From contig JABLYK010000009.1 in the NCBI GenBank assembly GCA_018265835.1, positions 1-54,911 on the forward strand: DNA of 54,911 nt, in the 5' to 3' direction. The stretch comes from Oscillospiraceae bacterium. GTDB lineage: Bacteria; Bacillota; Clostridia; Oscillospirales; Oscillospiraceae. The number at the start of each line of letters is the position of its first letter. Positions within the stretch are counted from its first letter, which is position 1. The translations under genes were made by a program, and so were the position numbers. The notes beneath the pieces are model-generated. The model did no database searches. It was not told where the DNA came from and saw nothing but the letters and a program-made list of their open reading frames with translations. Below are positions 29,238 through 37,144 of this stretch, in pieces.

Positions 29238-30023
29238 TTACGCCCGCTGTTTGCGGCGCAGGGACAGGCAATCGGCGATCATGGCGATGAATTCGCTGTT
29301 CGTCGGCTTGCCCTTGATGTTCGAGACGGTGTAGCCGAAGAACTTCTGCAGCACCTCGATATCGCCGCGATCCCACGCGACCTCAATCGCGTGGCGGATG
29401 GCGCGCTCCACGCGGCTGGGCGTCGTGTTGAACTTGCGGGCAACCTCCGGATACAGCACCTTCGTGACCGCGTTGATGACGTCCATGTCGTTGATGGTGA
29501 GAATGATCGCCTCCCGCAGATACTGATAGCCCTTGATGTGCGCCGGAACACCGATCTCGTGGATGATATCCGTGACCATCGCCTCCAGACTCGGCTCCTG
29601 CGGCCGGGGCGCGAGGGCGTTCGGTTGCAGGTTCTGTATGTTCAGTACCTTGGGCGAGGCCGTCTGACGGATGCGGGAGAGCAGCAGGTCCGGGCTGCAC
29701 GGCTTCGGCAGAAAATAGGCCGCGCCCAGCTCCGAGCACTCCGTCACAATCTGCTGATTGTAAAATCCCGAAACGACAATTGCCCGTGTGCGGCAGTTGT
29801 GCTCCTGCAGATATTGCAGGACGGACAGCCCGTCCACCTTCGGCAGAATCAGATCCGTCACGAGAATGTCCGGATCCAGCTCGGCAATGAGGGCGGTCGC
29901 CTGCTCCCCATTGTCGGCCGCTCCGACGACCTCCATGTCCCCTTCTTCCTCGATTAAATCCGAGAGGAGCATCCGAAAATCCTCTCCCGAATCCGCAAGC
30001 AATACGCTGATCTTAGTTGTCAT
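29238..30023 (-). CDS. spo0A: Sporulation master regulator Spo0A (261 aa)
   Basis: Spo0A is the response regulator that commits cells to sporulation. The receiver domain (1-120) starts KISVLLADSGEDFRMLLSDL with the acidic pocket at Asp11, phosphoacceptor Asp57 in DILVTDLILPKVDG, and the switch Lys in YFLPKPCSPDLLL. The effector domain (about 145-261) has the invariant recognition helix TPSRVERAIRHAIEVAWDRG and ends FGYTVSNIKGKPTNSEFIAM. All key residues are present. Two TGTCGAA 0A boxes and a promoter lie upstream, so autoregulation is likely. spoIVB, its usual upstream neighbour, is not here. Confidence 0.98.
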   Translation of the reverse strand: MTTKISVLLADSGEDFRMLLSDLIEEEGDMEVVGAADNGEQATALIAELDPDILVTDLILPKVDGLSVLQYLQEHNCRTRAIVVSGFYNQQIVTECSELGAAYFLPKPCSPDLLLSRIRQTASPKVLNIQNLQPNALAPRPQEPSLEAMVTDIIHEIGVPAHIKGYQYLREAIILTINDMDVINAVTKVLYPEVARKFNTTPSRVERAIRHAIEVAWDRGDIEVLQKFFGYTVSNIKGKPTNSEFIAMIADCLSLRRKQRA

Positions 30024-30101
30024 AATATCTTCCTCCGCAGTTTTTTTCGATTGCGGCCCGCTATCTGTCTGCTTTAGCAGTTTCACCGCTGTTGTGGTAA
30101 T

Positions 30102-30130
30102 AATTTAGCATGTATGGAATATAAAAGCAA
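30102..30130 (-). promoter_or_regulatory. Possible spo0A promoter
   Basis: -35 TTGCTT (30130-30125) and -10 TAAATT (30107-30102) with a 17-base spacer on the minus strand. Other starts, including sigma-H-type ones, are possible further upstream. Confidence 0.5.
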
Positions 30131-30171
30131 CTCGAAAGCGCACGAATTCATCGTTTTTTTTGTTGACATAA

Positions 30172-30178
30172 TTCGACA
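30172..30178 (-). promoter_or_regulatory. Spo0A box (TGTCGAA), proximal
   Basis: An exact 0A box on the minus strand about 45 bases upstream of the candidate spo0A -35 box. Confidence 0.7.
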
Positions 30179-30279
30179 CGGTTATTCGCCGTTCGTGTCT
30201 GTTCACCAGGGTGCACCACAAGACCATGTGTTTCGGCAAGATCGTTCCTTTTTTTCAGTAATTATTATGTCAACCATGA

Positions 30280-30286
30280 TTCGACA
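30280..30286 (-). promoter_or_regulatory. Spo0A box (TGTCGAA), distal
   Basis: A second exact 0A box in the same orientation, 108 bases further upstream. Both are followed on their strand by A/T-rich DNA with a TTGACATAAT-like motif close by. The remaining intergenic DNA (30131-30376) shows no gene. Confidence 0.65.
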
Positions 30287-30376
30287 ATTTTTGCGGCACT
30301 GTGGAGTCTCGTTCACCGGCGGGACGATATAGGCAATGCGGATTTCCCTCATCAGTCGGCTGGCGTCTCTTTCCTT

Positions 30377-30586
30377 CTAATACCGCATCCGGTCGTTGGT
30401 CAAATCCAACAAGTAATCGACGCTGACCTTGTAAAAACGCGCCAGCGCGATCAGAGCAGAACTGGGAATATCCAGCGCGCCGTTTTCATAGCGGGAATAG
30501 GTTGCCTGACTGATATGGAGCATATTTGCAAGCTCCTGCTGGGTCAAATCTGCATCCTCACGCAGGTCTCGAATGTGTTGATACAA
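30377..30586 (-). CDS. Small XRE-family regulator (69 aa), partner of microprotein copy 2
   Basis: A one-domain Cro/C1 HTH protein: LYQHIRDLREDADLTQQELA, recognition helix at HISQATYSRYENG, and the end LARFYKVSVDYLLDLTND. It is closely related to the XRE protein at 680-901 (RxLREDADxTQ; FYxVSVDYLL). The TTG at 30586 is chosen: GAGGTG lies 6 bases before it, and the protein then aligns from its first residue with the paralogue; the GTG at 30595 overlaps that site. Two TATGCA-N5-TGCATA palindromes lie between it and the divergent microprotein gene. Confidence 0.88.
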   Translation of the reverse strand: MYQHIRDLREDADLTQQELANMLHISQATYSRYENGALDIPSSALIALARFYKVSVDYLLDLTNDRMRY

Positions 30587-30613
30587 TGCGCTCACCTCGG
30601 ACGCATTGTAGTT

Positions 30614-30630
30614 TATGCAGTAACTGCATA
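30614..30630. promoter_or_regulatory. Operator 1 (TATGCA-N5-TGCATA)
   Basis: TATGCAGTAACTGCATA, a perfect 6-bp dyad, just upstream of the microprotein -35 box and close to the XRE gene start. Confidence 0.82.
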
Positions 30631-30659
30631 TTGACATCTATGCAATTTTTGCATAAAAT
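30631..30659 (+). promoter_or_regulatory. Promoter of microprotein copy 2 with operator 2 in its spacer
   Basis: -35 TTGACA (30631-30636) and -10 TAAAAT (30654-30659), 17-base spacer. TATGCAATTTTTGCATA (30639-30655), the same dyad as operator 1, fills the spacer, so a bound repressor would exclude RNA polymerase. Confidence 0.88.
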
Positions 30660-30681
30660 GATGTGCAAGAGGTGATCGAAC

Positions 30682-30825
30682 GTGTCAAAATCCCCGGATT
30701 ACAAAGAAATGTATCTCATCATGTGCCGAGCGGCGGAACGGGCGCTGCGGATTCTGATCGAAGCGCAGCAGCAATGTGAGGAGCTGTATTTGTCCGCCGG
30801 AGATGCGGATGGCGGAGAAGCCTGA
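30682..30825 (+). CDS. Microprotein, copy 2 of the three-member family (47 aa)
   Basis: The 47-residue product begins MSKSPDYKEMYLIMCRAAER, then ALRILIEAQQQCEELYLSAG and a short acidic end. It aligns without gaps to copy 1 (439-591): PDY..LY..RA.ERALRIL.EAQQ.CEE.YL. GTG 30682 is preceded by GAGGTG at 7 bases, the same arrangement as in copy 1 (GGAGGTGATGGAA before the start). No signal peptide or membrane helix is evident. It is divergent from an XRE gene whose putative operator sits in its promoter. Function unknown. Confidence 0.78.
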   Translation: MSKSPDYKEMYLIMCRAAERALRILIEAQQQCEELYLSAGDADGGEA

Positions 30826-30858
30826 GCGCAAAAAGCATACTGAAACGGCTGTGCCCGT

Positions 30859-30908
30859 AAAACAGGAAATCCGACCTGTGAATGCTTCACAGATCGGATT
30901 TCCTGTTT
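30859..30908. terminator. Bidirectional terminator between microprotein copy 2 and the SulP gene
   Basis: AAACAGGAAATCCGA pairs with TCGGATTTCCTGTTT around an inner stem CTGTGAA/TTCACAG. The last codons and stop of the convergent SulP gene lie inside it. Confidence 0.88.
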
Positions 30909-33046
30909 GATTCTTCCCCTCCGCCGTGCCGTTCGTGCAGATGCTTGCGCAGCGCGTCCATGTGCGATGCGCTGTTCGGATAGCGGGCGCGGAAGTCCGC
31001 GTCGAATTTCGTGCGCGCGTCGCGGATGGACTGAACCAGCCCCGGATGCTCGCGCGCCAGCCGCTCGAACAGATGGCTCCGCTCCGACTCCAGCTCCGCG
31101 AGCACGCGCAGCTCCGGCATACCCAGCAGGGTGGAAAGCTCCTGTGTGTGCCCCTCCAGATGCAGCAGCAGCTCGTCCTCGTCCATGCCGGCAAAGCGGC
31201 TGTCCTCGTGCAGACAGCGCGCAAGCGCGGCGGCGCGGCGGTCTTCCGCCGTCTGCTGCAGGCGGTCGAGAATGGCGCACACATGCTGCTCGATGCGCTT
31301 CTCCGCATCGGCGCCGTAGGCCCACTCAAACTCCTGAAGCTGGCGCATGGCCTCAAACTCCTGCGGAACGTCGGGCGAGATCGTCTGCACCGCGTGGCGG
31401 ATGCCGGCGTCGAGCAGGGCGGTCTGAATCGTCCGGCGCACCGCGCCGCTTTCGATCAGCTCCTCCGCGCCGTACTGCCGCAGCTTGTCGTTCACCTCGC
31501 CGATGTGCTCGGTGAGATAGAACCGGACGCCGCGCGCACGCAGCTTTTGGCTGAGCGCCAGCAGGCGGTCGGCAGCCGTGATGTCGATGCTGGCGACGGC
31601 GCTCGCATCCACGATGACGACGGCCGTGTCCGGCTGCAGGCTCTGCTCCAGATCCTCCTGAAACAGGCGGACGTTGGCGAAAAACAGGCTGCCGCTGAAC
31701 CGGTAGAGCACAACGTGCGGGATGGGCTTCGCGCCGGTGACGCGGTCGAGCGCATAGAACCCCGGCTTGCCCGGCAGCACGCCGAGAAACGCGCGGCGCG
31801 GCGCAGCGGCGCGGATGATAACGTCCACGAACGAGAGCACCACGCCGAGCACGACGCCGTTGATCGCGCCAAGCAGCAGCACGCCCACGAACGCGCCGAG
31901 GAAGATGAAAAATTCCTGCCGGCTGATGTGCAGCAGGCGCTTTGCAAGGTCAAACTCCACCGCGCCGAGCAGGGCGTTGATGACGATGGCCGTCAGCACC
32001 GGGACGGGGAGATAGCGAATGAACCCGGTGGCGAGCAGCAGCACCAGCAGCATCGTGACAGACGCGACGACGGACACCAGCTGTGTGCGCCCGCCATTGC
32101 GCTCATTGACCGCCGTGCGCGACACGCTGCCGTTGACCGGGCAGCAGCCGACGAGCGCGGCGGCGAAGTTGCCGAGCGAGAAGGCCAAAATTTCGCGGTT
32201 GCAGTCGAGCTTCTCGTCGCGCTTGAGCGCGTAGCTGTTTTCGGCCAGCAGCGTCTCCGCGAGAATCACGATGGCGACCGGGAGACTCATGGACAGCCCG
32301 TCCGACAGCTCGATGCTGTCCAGCGCCGGGAGCACGAATTTCGGCAGCCCCGGCTCCACCGCGGCGAGCAGCGCCACGCCGTATCGGTCGATGTGAAACA
32401 CCGCCGTCATCAGCGCCCCGGCCACGAGCATGACGAGCACCATCGGCACCCTGGGGAAATACTTTTTCCCGAGCAGGAGCAGCGCAAGCGTCGCCGCGCC
32501 GAGCAGCAGCGACGGGACGTTCACGGTCCTGAGCGCCGCCCAGATGCACGCGAGCAGCTCGAACAGCTCGCCGGAGCCGGAGGCCGAACCGAGCAGCTTC
32601 GGCACCTGCATCAGGATGATCTCGCAGCAGATGCCGCTGATGAACCCGCCCATGACGGGCGTAGAGATATAGTCCACGGCCTTGCCCGCGCCGAGCAGGG
32701 AAAACAGCAGCAGCCACAGCCCCGTGTAAAACGCGAGCGCGGGCACGAGCTGCATGGCCTCTGCGCTTCCGGGCACAATGCCGAGCGACAGCAGCACCGA
32801 TCCGACCATCGCGGCGGGTGCGGCGTCCACGCCGAAGATGAACAGCGGCGATGTGGACAGCATCGCAAACAGGAGGATCGGCAGCACGGAGCCGTATAGC
32901 CCGTACACCGGCGGCAGACCCGCGATCTGCGCATAGCCCATTGAGATCGGGATGGACAGCGCCGCAATCAGCACGCCGGAAAAGACGTCTTTGCCGAGGT
33001 TTTCCCTCCGATAGCCCCGCAGCGTGGGGAAAAGGTTCCATTTCAT
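30887..33046 (-). CDS. SulP-family anion transporter with STAS domain and C-terminal extension (719 aa)
   Basis: An SLC26/SulP membrane transporter. Residues 1-420 contain the multi-helix core with SIPISMGYAQIAGLPPVYGL, the family signature, and GCCPVNGSVSRTAVNERNGG. A STAS domain (about 440-545, with VVIVDASAVASIDITAADRL) follows. The last 170 residues are an unusual charged, mostly helical extension (for example EFEWAYGADAEKRIEQHVCA). Substrates in the family include sulfate, bicarbonate and C4-dicarboxylates. It lies 19 bases after the citrate synthase stop on the same strand, which favours a carboxylate or bicarbonate over sulfate (inference). The stop is inside the terminator. Confidence 0.9.
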   Translation of the reverse strand: MKWNLFPTLRGYRRENLGKDVFSGVLIAALSIPISMGYAQIAGLPPVYGLYGSVLPILLFAMLSTSPLFIFGVDAAPAAMVGSVLLSLGIVPGSAEAMQLVPALAFYTGLWLLLFSLLGAGKAVDYISTPVMGGFISGICCEIILMQVPKLLGSASGSGELFELLACIWAALRTVNVPSLLLGAATLALLLLGKKYFPRVPMVLVMLVAGALMTAVFHIDRYGVALLAAVEPGLPKFVLPALDSIELSDGLSMSLPVAIVILAETLLAENSYALKRDEKLDCNREILAFSLGNFAAALVGCCPVNGSVSRTAVNERNGGRTQLVSVVASVTMLLVLLLATGFIRYLPVPVLTAIVINALLGAVEFDLAKRLLHISRQEFFIFLGAFVGVLLLGAINGVVLGVVLSFVDVIIRAAAPRRAFLGVLPGKPGFYALDRVTGAKPIPHVVLYRFSGSLFFANVRLFQEDLEQSLQPDTAVVIVDASAVASIDITAADRLLALSQKLRARGVRFYLTEHIGEVNDKLRQYGAEELIESGAVRRTIQTALLDAGIRHAVQTISPDVPQEFEAMRQLQEFEWAYGADAEKRIEQHVCAILDRLQQTAEDRRAAALARCLHEDSRFAGMDEDELLLHLEGHTQELSTLLGMPELRVLAELESERSHLFERLAREHPGLVQSIRDARTKFDADFRARYPNSASHMDALRKHLHERHGGGEESNRKSDL

Positions 33047-33065
33047 ACGGTTGCTTCTTTCGTGA

Positions 33066-34424
33066 TTACCGCTCGTCCAAAGGGATGTACGGCGCGCGGA
33101 TGACGGCGGCGCGGTAAGCCGGGCGCATGATGCGGCCGCCGGTGATAACCTCTTCCAGCCGGTGGGCGCACCAGCCGGCGATGCGGGCGCTGGCAAACAG
33201 CGGCGTGTACATATCCTCCGGGATGCCGAGCATGTCGTAGATCAGGCCGGAATACATGTCCACATTTGCGCACATGGCAATCTTGGTTTTCCGGCGCGCC
33301 ATGATCTTTTCGATGCCGATCGCTTCGATGCGCTCCATCAGCTCCAGATCGGCGGCGCGTCCCTTGTCGCCCGCGAGATCCATGGCGTAGTTTTTAATGA
33401 TAACGGCGCGCGGGTCGGAGATCGTATACACCGCGTGGCCCAGTCCGTAGATTTTGCCGGAGCGGTCGCCGGCCTCGCCGTCGAGCACGCGGTCGAGATA
33501 CGCGCCGAGCGCGGCGTCCGTTGGGGCGTCGCCCAGCTCTTCCTTCAGCGCGCGGAACATCTGCATGACCTTCGCGTTCGCGCCGCCGTGCAGCGGCCCC
33601 TTCAGCGAGCCGACCGCACCCGCAATGGCGCTGTAGGTATCCGTGCCGGACGAGGAGATCGCGCGGCAGACGAAGGTGGAGTTGTTGCTGGAGTGCTCGG
33701 CGTGCAGGATCAGCATCAGGTCGAGCAGCCGCGCCTCATCCTGCGTGTAGCTCTTGTCCGCGCGCAGCATCCGCAGGTAATTCTCCGCCACGGACAGCTC
33801 CGGCACGGGGTTGTGCAGGTGGAGCGACTTGTGATCATAGTAATGCCGCTTGGCGCGGTAGGCGTTCGCGGCGATCAGCGGGAAGCGGCCAATCAGCTCG
33901 ATCGACTGGCGCGTGATGTTCTGAACCGACACGTCGTCAGCCGCCTCATCATAGGCATACAGGCCGAGCACGCAGCGCTCGAGCTGGTTCATCACGTTGC
34001 AGCTGGGCGCTTTGAGGATCATGTCCTCGTTGAACCGGTCGGGCAGGCGGCGGGACTTTTCCAGCAGGCGGTTGAAGCGCATCTGCTGCTCGCGCGTCGG
34101 CAATTTGCCGAACAGCAGCAGATAAGCGACCTCCTCGTAGCCGAAGGTGCCGCTTTTGCGGTGGGCGTTCACGATGTCCTCCATGCTGATGCCACGGTAA
34201 TACAGCTTGCCGGGGACCGGAACACGCACGCCGTCCTCGACATAGTAGCCCTGCACACTGCCGATGTTGCTCACGCCGACGATTACGCCGGTACCGTCGG
34301 CATTGCGCAGGCCTCGTTTGATGCTGGGGTCGTCCAGACACGGTTTGGGGATGCGGTACTGCTCAGCGATATCGGCACAGAGCGCATGGATGTCGTCATT
34401 GAGCGCGTTGTAGCGTTCAGGCAA
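33066..34424 (-). CDS. Citrate synthase (452 aa)
   Basis: It condenses acetyl-CoA and oxaloacetate to citrate. Features: an N-terminal segment typical of the clostridial form, YRGISMEDIVNA, EVAYLLLFGKLPTREQ, the active-site region HAEHSSNNSTFVCRAISSSG with a catalytic His, GPLHGGANAKVMQM with a second active-site His, and GLGHAVYTISDPRA. The catalytic Asp region lies near the C-terminus (CANVDMYSGLIYDMLGI). TTG 34424 is used because no ATG occurs at a sensible place and AAAGGGG precedes it. It is divergent from aconitase/isocitrate dehydrogenase across a repeat-filled gap, and cotranscribed with the SulP gene. Confidence 0.95.
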   Translation of the reverse strand: MPERYNALNDDIHALCADIAEQYRIPKPCLDDPSIKRGLRNADGTGVIVGVSNIGSVQGYYVEDGVRVPVPGKLYYRGISMEDIVNAHRKSGTFGYEEVAYLLLFGKLPTREQQMRFNRLLEKSRRLPDRFNEDMILKAPSCNVMNQLERCVLGLYAYDEAADDVSVQNITRQSIELIGRFPLIAANAYRAKRHYYDHKSLHLHNPVPELSVAENYLRMLRADKSYTQDEARLLDLMLILHAEHSSNNSTFVCRAISSSGTDTYSAIAGAVGSLKGPLHGGANAKVMQMFRALKEELGDAPTDAALGAYLDRVLDGEAGDRSGKIYGLGHAVYTISDPRAVIIKNYAMDLAGDKGRAADLELMERIEAIGIEKIMARRKTKIAMCANVDMYSGLIYDMLGIPEDMYTPLFASARIAGWCAHRLEEVITGGRIMRPAYRAAVIRAPYIPLDER

Positions 34425-34824
34425 GGAAGATCGCCCCTTTCAAAAACATTTATAATAGTAGCATTATCAGCTTAGCAAAAACCTCGTAGAGTTTCGCCGC
34501 TCGGAAGCGGCGAAAGAAGATTCAATCATTTTCTCCGGCGACATGTGCGGCGGAGAAAATACTGCTCGGCCTACAAACGTGCGAGCTGTCCGCCCTTGGC
34601 GGACAGTGCGTGCGCTGCAGTAGGCCGCAATTCCTTCCTGTCAAGAAAGCTTGCTTTTTTGACAGACTCAGTAGCATTATAGCACAAGCACTAAAAACCA
34701 CAAGTGAAAAATAGCCGGTTTGCCCAAACGCCGCAAAGTGTAGGGAAAGCGCACAAAAGGCCGGCGGAATTCCGGGACCGTTTTGGCCGAGTGTGAAAAC
34801 CGAGATAAAATTCCGTACCGGAAA
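34425..34824. repeat. Divergent intergenic region with a reversed composite repeat
   Basis: No gene seen. At about 34484-34681, on the minus strand, the segments CGGCCTAC-TGCAGCGCACGC, GCACGTTT-GTAGGCCG, AGCAGTATTTT, CGCACATGTCG, CGCCGCTTCCGAGCGGCG and AAACTCTACGAGG occur in the same order as at 7815-8096. The paired arms differ in sequence but still pair, and the inverted pair found in the middle of the other copy is absent. A GTCAAGAAAGC/GCTTTTTTGAC hairpin ends it near 34668. The rest is A/T-rich promoter DNA. Confidence 0.75.
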
Positions 34825-34852
34825 TTGATAAATGGCCGATTTGTGCTATACT
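34825..34852 (+). promoter_or_regulatory. Promoter of aconitase/isocitrate dehydrogenase operon
   Basis: -35 TTGATA (34825-34830) and -10 TATACT (34847-34852) with a 16-base spacer. It rules out an in-frame start at 34832. Confidence 0.8.
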
Positions 34853-34891
34853 CAAAGGCATAGTTATGATTCTTCGGAAGAAGGCGAAAGC

Positions 34892-37144
34892 ATGATACAG
34901 CTACATTCAGATCCGGTCGTTCTCCGGCACGGAAAGCCGGAACCGGCGGACACTCCTGCAGGGCGGGAGCAAACCATCGCGTGGCAGATTCTCCACGCGC
35001 ACAGCCACGGCGCGCAGCCGGGGCGGCTGTGCATCACGTTTGACAGTCTCGTGTCGCACGACATCACGTATGTCGGCATCATCCAGACCGCGAAGGCGAG
35101 TGGGCTGACGGAGTTTCCCGTGCCCTACGCGCTCACCAACTGCCACAACAGTCTGTGCGCCGTCGGCGGCACGATCAATGAGGACGACCACATTTTTGGT
35201 TTATCCGCCGCCAGGAAATACGGCGGCATCTACGTGCCGGCGAATCAGGCGGTCATCCACCAGTACGCGCGCGAGATGATGGCGGGCTGCGGCCGCATGA
35301 TCCTCGGCTCGGACAGCCACACGCGCTACGGCGCGCTCGGCACGATGGGCGTGGGCGAGGGCGGCCCGGAGCTGGTGCGCCAGCTGCTGCGCAACACGTA
35401 TGACATTGCGGAGCCGGAGGTCGTGCTCGTCTGGCTGGAGGGCGCGCCCGCGCGCGGCGTCGGCCCGCACGACGTGGCGCTTGCGCTCTGCGGCGCAGTG
35501 TACCAAAACGGATTCGTCAAGAACAAGGTGCTCGAATTCGCCGGCCCCGGCGTTGCGAGCCTGCCGATGGACTACCGCATCGGCATCGACGTGATGACGA
35601 CGGAGACCGCGTGTCTCAGCTCCATCTGGACGACGGACGGCGCAGTGGAGGAATATCTCGCCGCGCATGGCCGGCCGGAGGCTTACCGCCGCCTGCAGCC
35701 GGGCGAGGGCGCGCGGTATGACAGCATGATTACCATCGACCTCGGCAAGGTGGAGCCGATGGCGGCGCTACCGTTCCACCCGTCCGAGGCGTATCCCATC
35801 CGCGTGCTGCAGGCAAACGCCGCCGACCTCCTGCGGGAGACGGAGCGGCGCTGCGACGCGCAGTTCGGCGGCAAGGTGCGGCTGAATCTGACGGAAAAGC
35901 TTGTGAACGGGCAGATCGTGGTCGATCAGGGCGTCATCGCCGGCTGCTCCGGCGGCATGTATGACAACATTGCCGAGGCCGCGGCCATCCTGCGCGGGCA
36001 CGATATCGGCAGCGGATATTTTTCGCTGTCCGTCTACCCGCCGAGCGTGCCGGTGAATCTCGAGCTGGTGCGCAGCGGCGTGCAGCAGGCGCTGATGGAG
36101 GCGGGCGTGCTGTTCAAGTCCTGCTTCTGCGGCCCGTGCTTCGGCGCGGGCGACGTGCCGGGGCACAACGGACTCTCCATCCGCCACACGACGCGCAACT
36201 TCCCGAACCGCGAAGGCTCCCGCCCCGGCGACGGGCAGCTTGCCGGCGTCATGCTCATGGACGCGCGCTCCATCGCCGCGACCGCGCGCAACCACGGCGT
36301 GCTCACCGCCGCGACGGACGTGGACTATACCCCGCCCGCGCCGCACGCCTGTGCGTTTGACGGCGCGGTGTACCAAAAGCGCGTGTACTTCGGCTTCGGC
36401 AGGCCCGAACCGGAGACGGCGCTGCGGTTCGGCCCGAACATCACCGAGTGGCCCGAAATCCCGGCGCTCGCGGAAAACCTCCTTTTGAAGCTCGCGTGCG
36501 TCATCCACGACCCCGTCACCACGACGGACGAGCTGATCCCCTCCGGCGAGACGTCGTCCTACCGGTCGAACCCGATGAAGCTGGCGCAGTTCGCGCTGTC
36601 GCGGCGCGAGCCGCAATACGTCGCACGTACAGCAGAAATCCGCGCGCTTGAAACCTCCCGCGCAGCGGGACAGCCCGCGCAGGAGCTGCTGGACGTGCTG
36701 CGCACGGCGGGCCAGCCCGAAGCCGTTCTGGAAAACACGGGCGTGGCGTCCGTCCTCTTCGCCAACCGCCCCGGCGACGGTTCGGCGCGCGAGCAGGCGG
36801 CATCCTGCCAGCGCGTGCTCGGCGGCGGCGCAAACATCTGCTACGCCTTCGCCACGAAGCGCTACCGCTCCAACTGCATCAACTGGGGTATGCTCCCGCT
36901 CACCGTGGACGAAGCGGCGGGCTTCGACTACGCGCCGGGCGACTGGCTGTTCCTGCCGGACGTGCGCAGGCGCGTGGCGGAGGGTGCGACCGAGCTGCCC
37001 GCGACGGTCATCACGAAAACCGGCGCCGCGCCGGTCACGCTGCACCTGCCGGAGCTGACGGACGACGAGCGGCAGATTCTGCTCGCCGGGTGCCTGATGA
37101 ATTTTTACGCGGAGAACAACCGAAAGAAGGCGGCGCAGCCATGA
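34892..37144 (+). CDS. Aconitase-family hydratase (750 aa)
   Basis: It isomerises citrate to isocitrate through cis-aconitate with a [4Fe-4S] cluster; aconitase is by far the likeliest activity given the neighbours. Visible motifs are VSHDITYVGIIQT, MILGSDSHTRYGALGTMGVGEGG with substrate-binding residues, GVIAGCSGGMYDN and LFKSCFCGPCFGAGDVPG carrying the cluster cysteines, and a C-terminal swivel domain with GGGANICYAF and NCINWGMLPL. The GCSGGMYDN motif departs from the usual GCTN, as in the clostridial branch. ATG 34892 follows AGAAGGCGAAAGC and lies after the promoter. The stop overlaps the icd start as ATGA. Confidence 0.9.
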   Translation: MIQLHSDPVVLRHGKPEPADTPAGREQTIAWQILHAHSHGAQPGRLCITFDSLVSHDITYVGIIQTAKASGLTEFPVPYALTNCHNSLCAVGGTINEDDHIFGLSAARKYGGIYVPANQAVIHQYAREMMAGCGRMILGSDSHTRYGALGTMGVGEGGPELVRQLLRNTYDIAEPEVVLVWLEGAPARGVGPHDVALALCGAVYQNGFVKNKVLEFAGPGVASLPMDYRIGIDVMTTETACLSSIWTTDGAVEEYLAAHGRPEAYRRLQPGEGARYDSMITIDLGKVEPMAALPFHPSEAYPIRVLQANAADLLRETERRCDAQFGGKVRLNLTEKLVNGQIVVDQGVIAGCSGGMYDNIAEAAAILRGHDIGSGYFSLSVYPPSVPVNLELVRSGVQQALMEAGVLFKSCFCGPCFGAGDVPGHNGLSIRHTTRNFPNREGSRPGDGQLAGVMLMDARSIAATARNHGVLTAATDVDYTPPAPHACAFDGAVYQKRVYFGFGRPEPETALRFGPNITEWPEIPALAENLLLKLACVIHDPVTTTDELIPSGETSSYRSNPMKLAQFALSRREPQYVARTAEIRALETSRAAGQPAQELLDVLRTAGQPEAVLENTGVASVLFANRPGDGSAREQAASCQRVLGGGANICYAFATKRYRSNCINWGMLPLTVDEAAGFDYAPGDWLFLPDVRRRVAEGATELPATVITKTGAAPVTLHLPELTDDERQILLAGCLMNFYAENNRKKAAQP

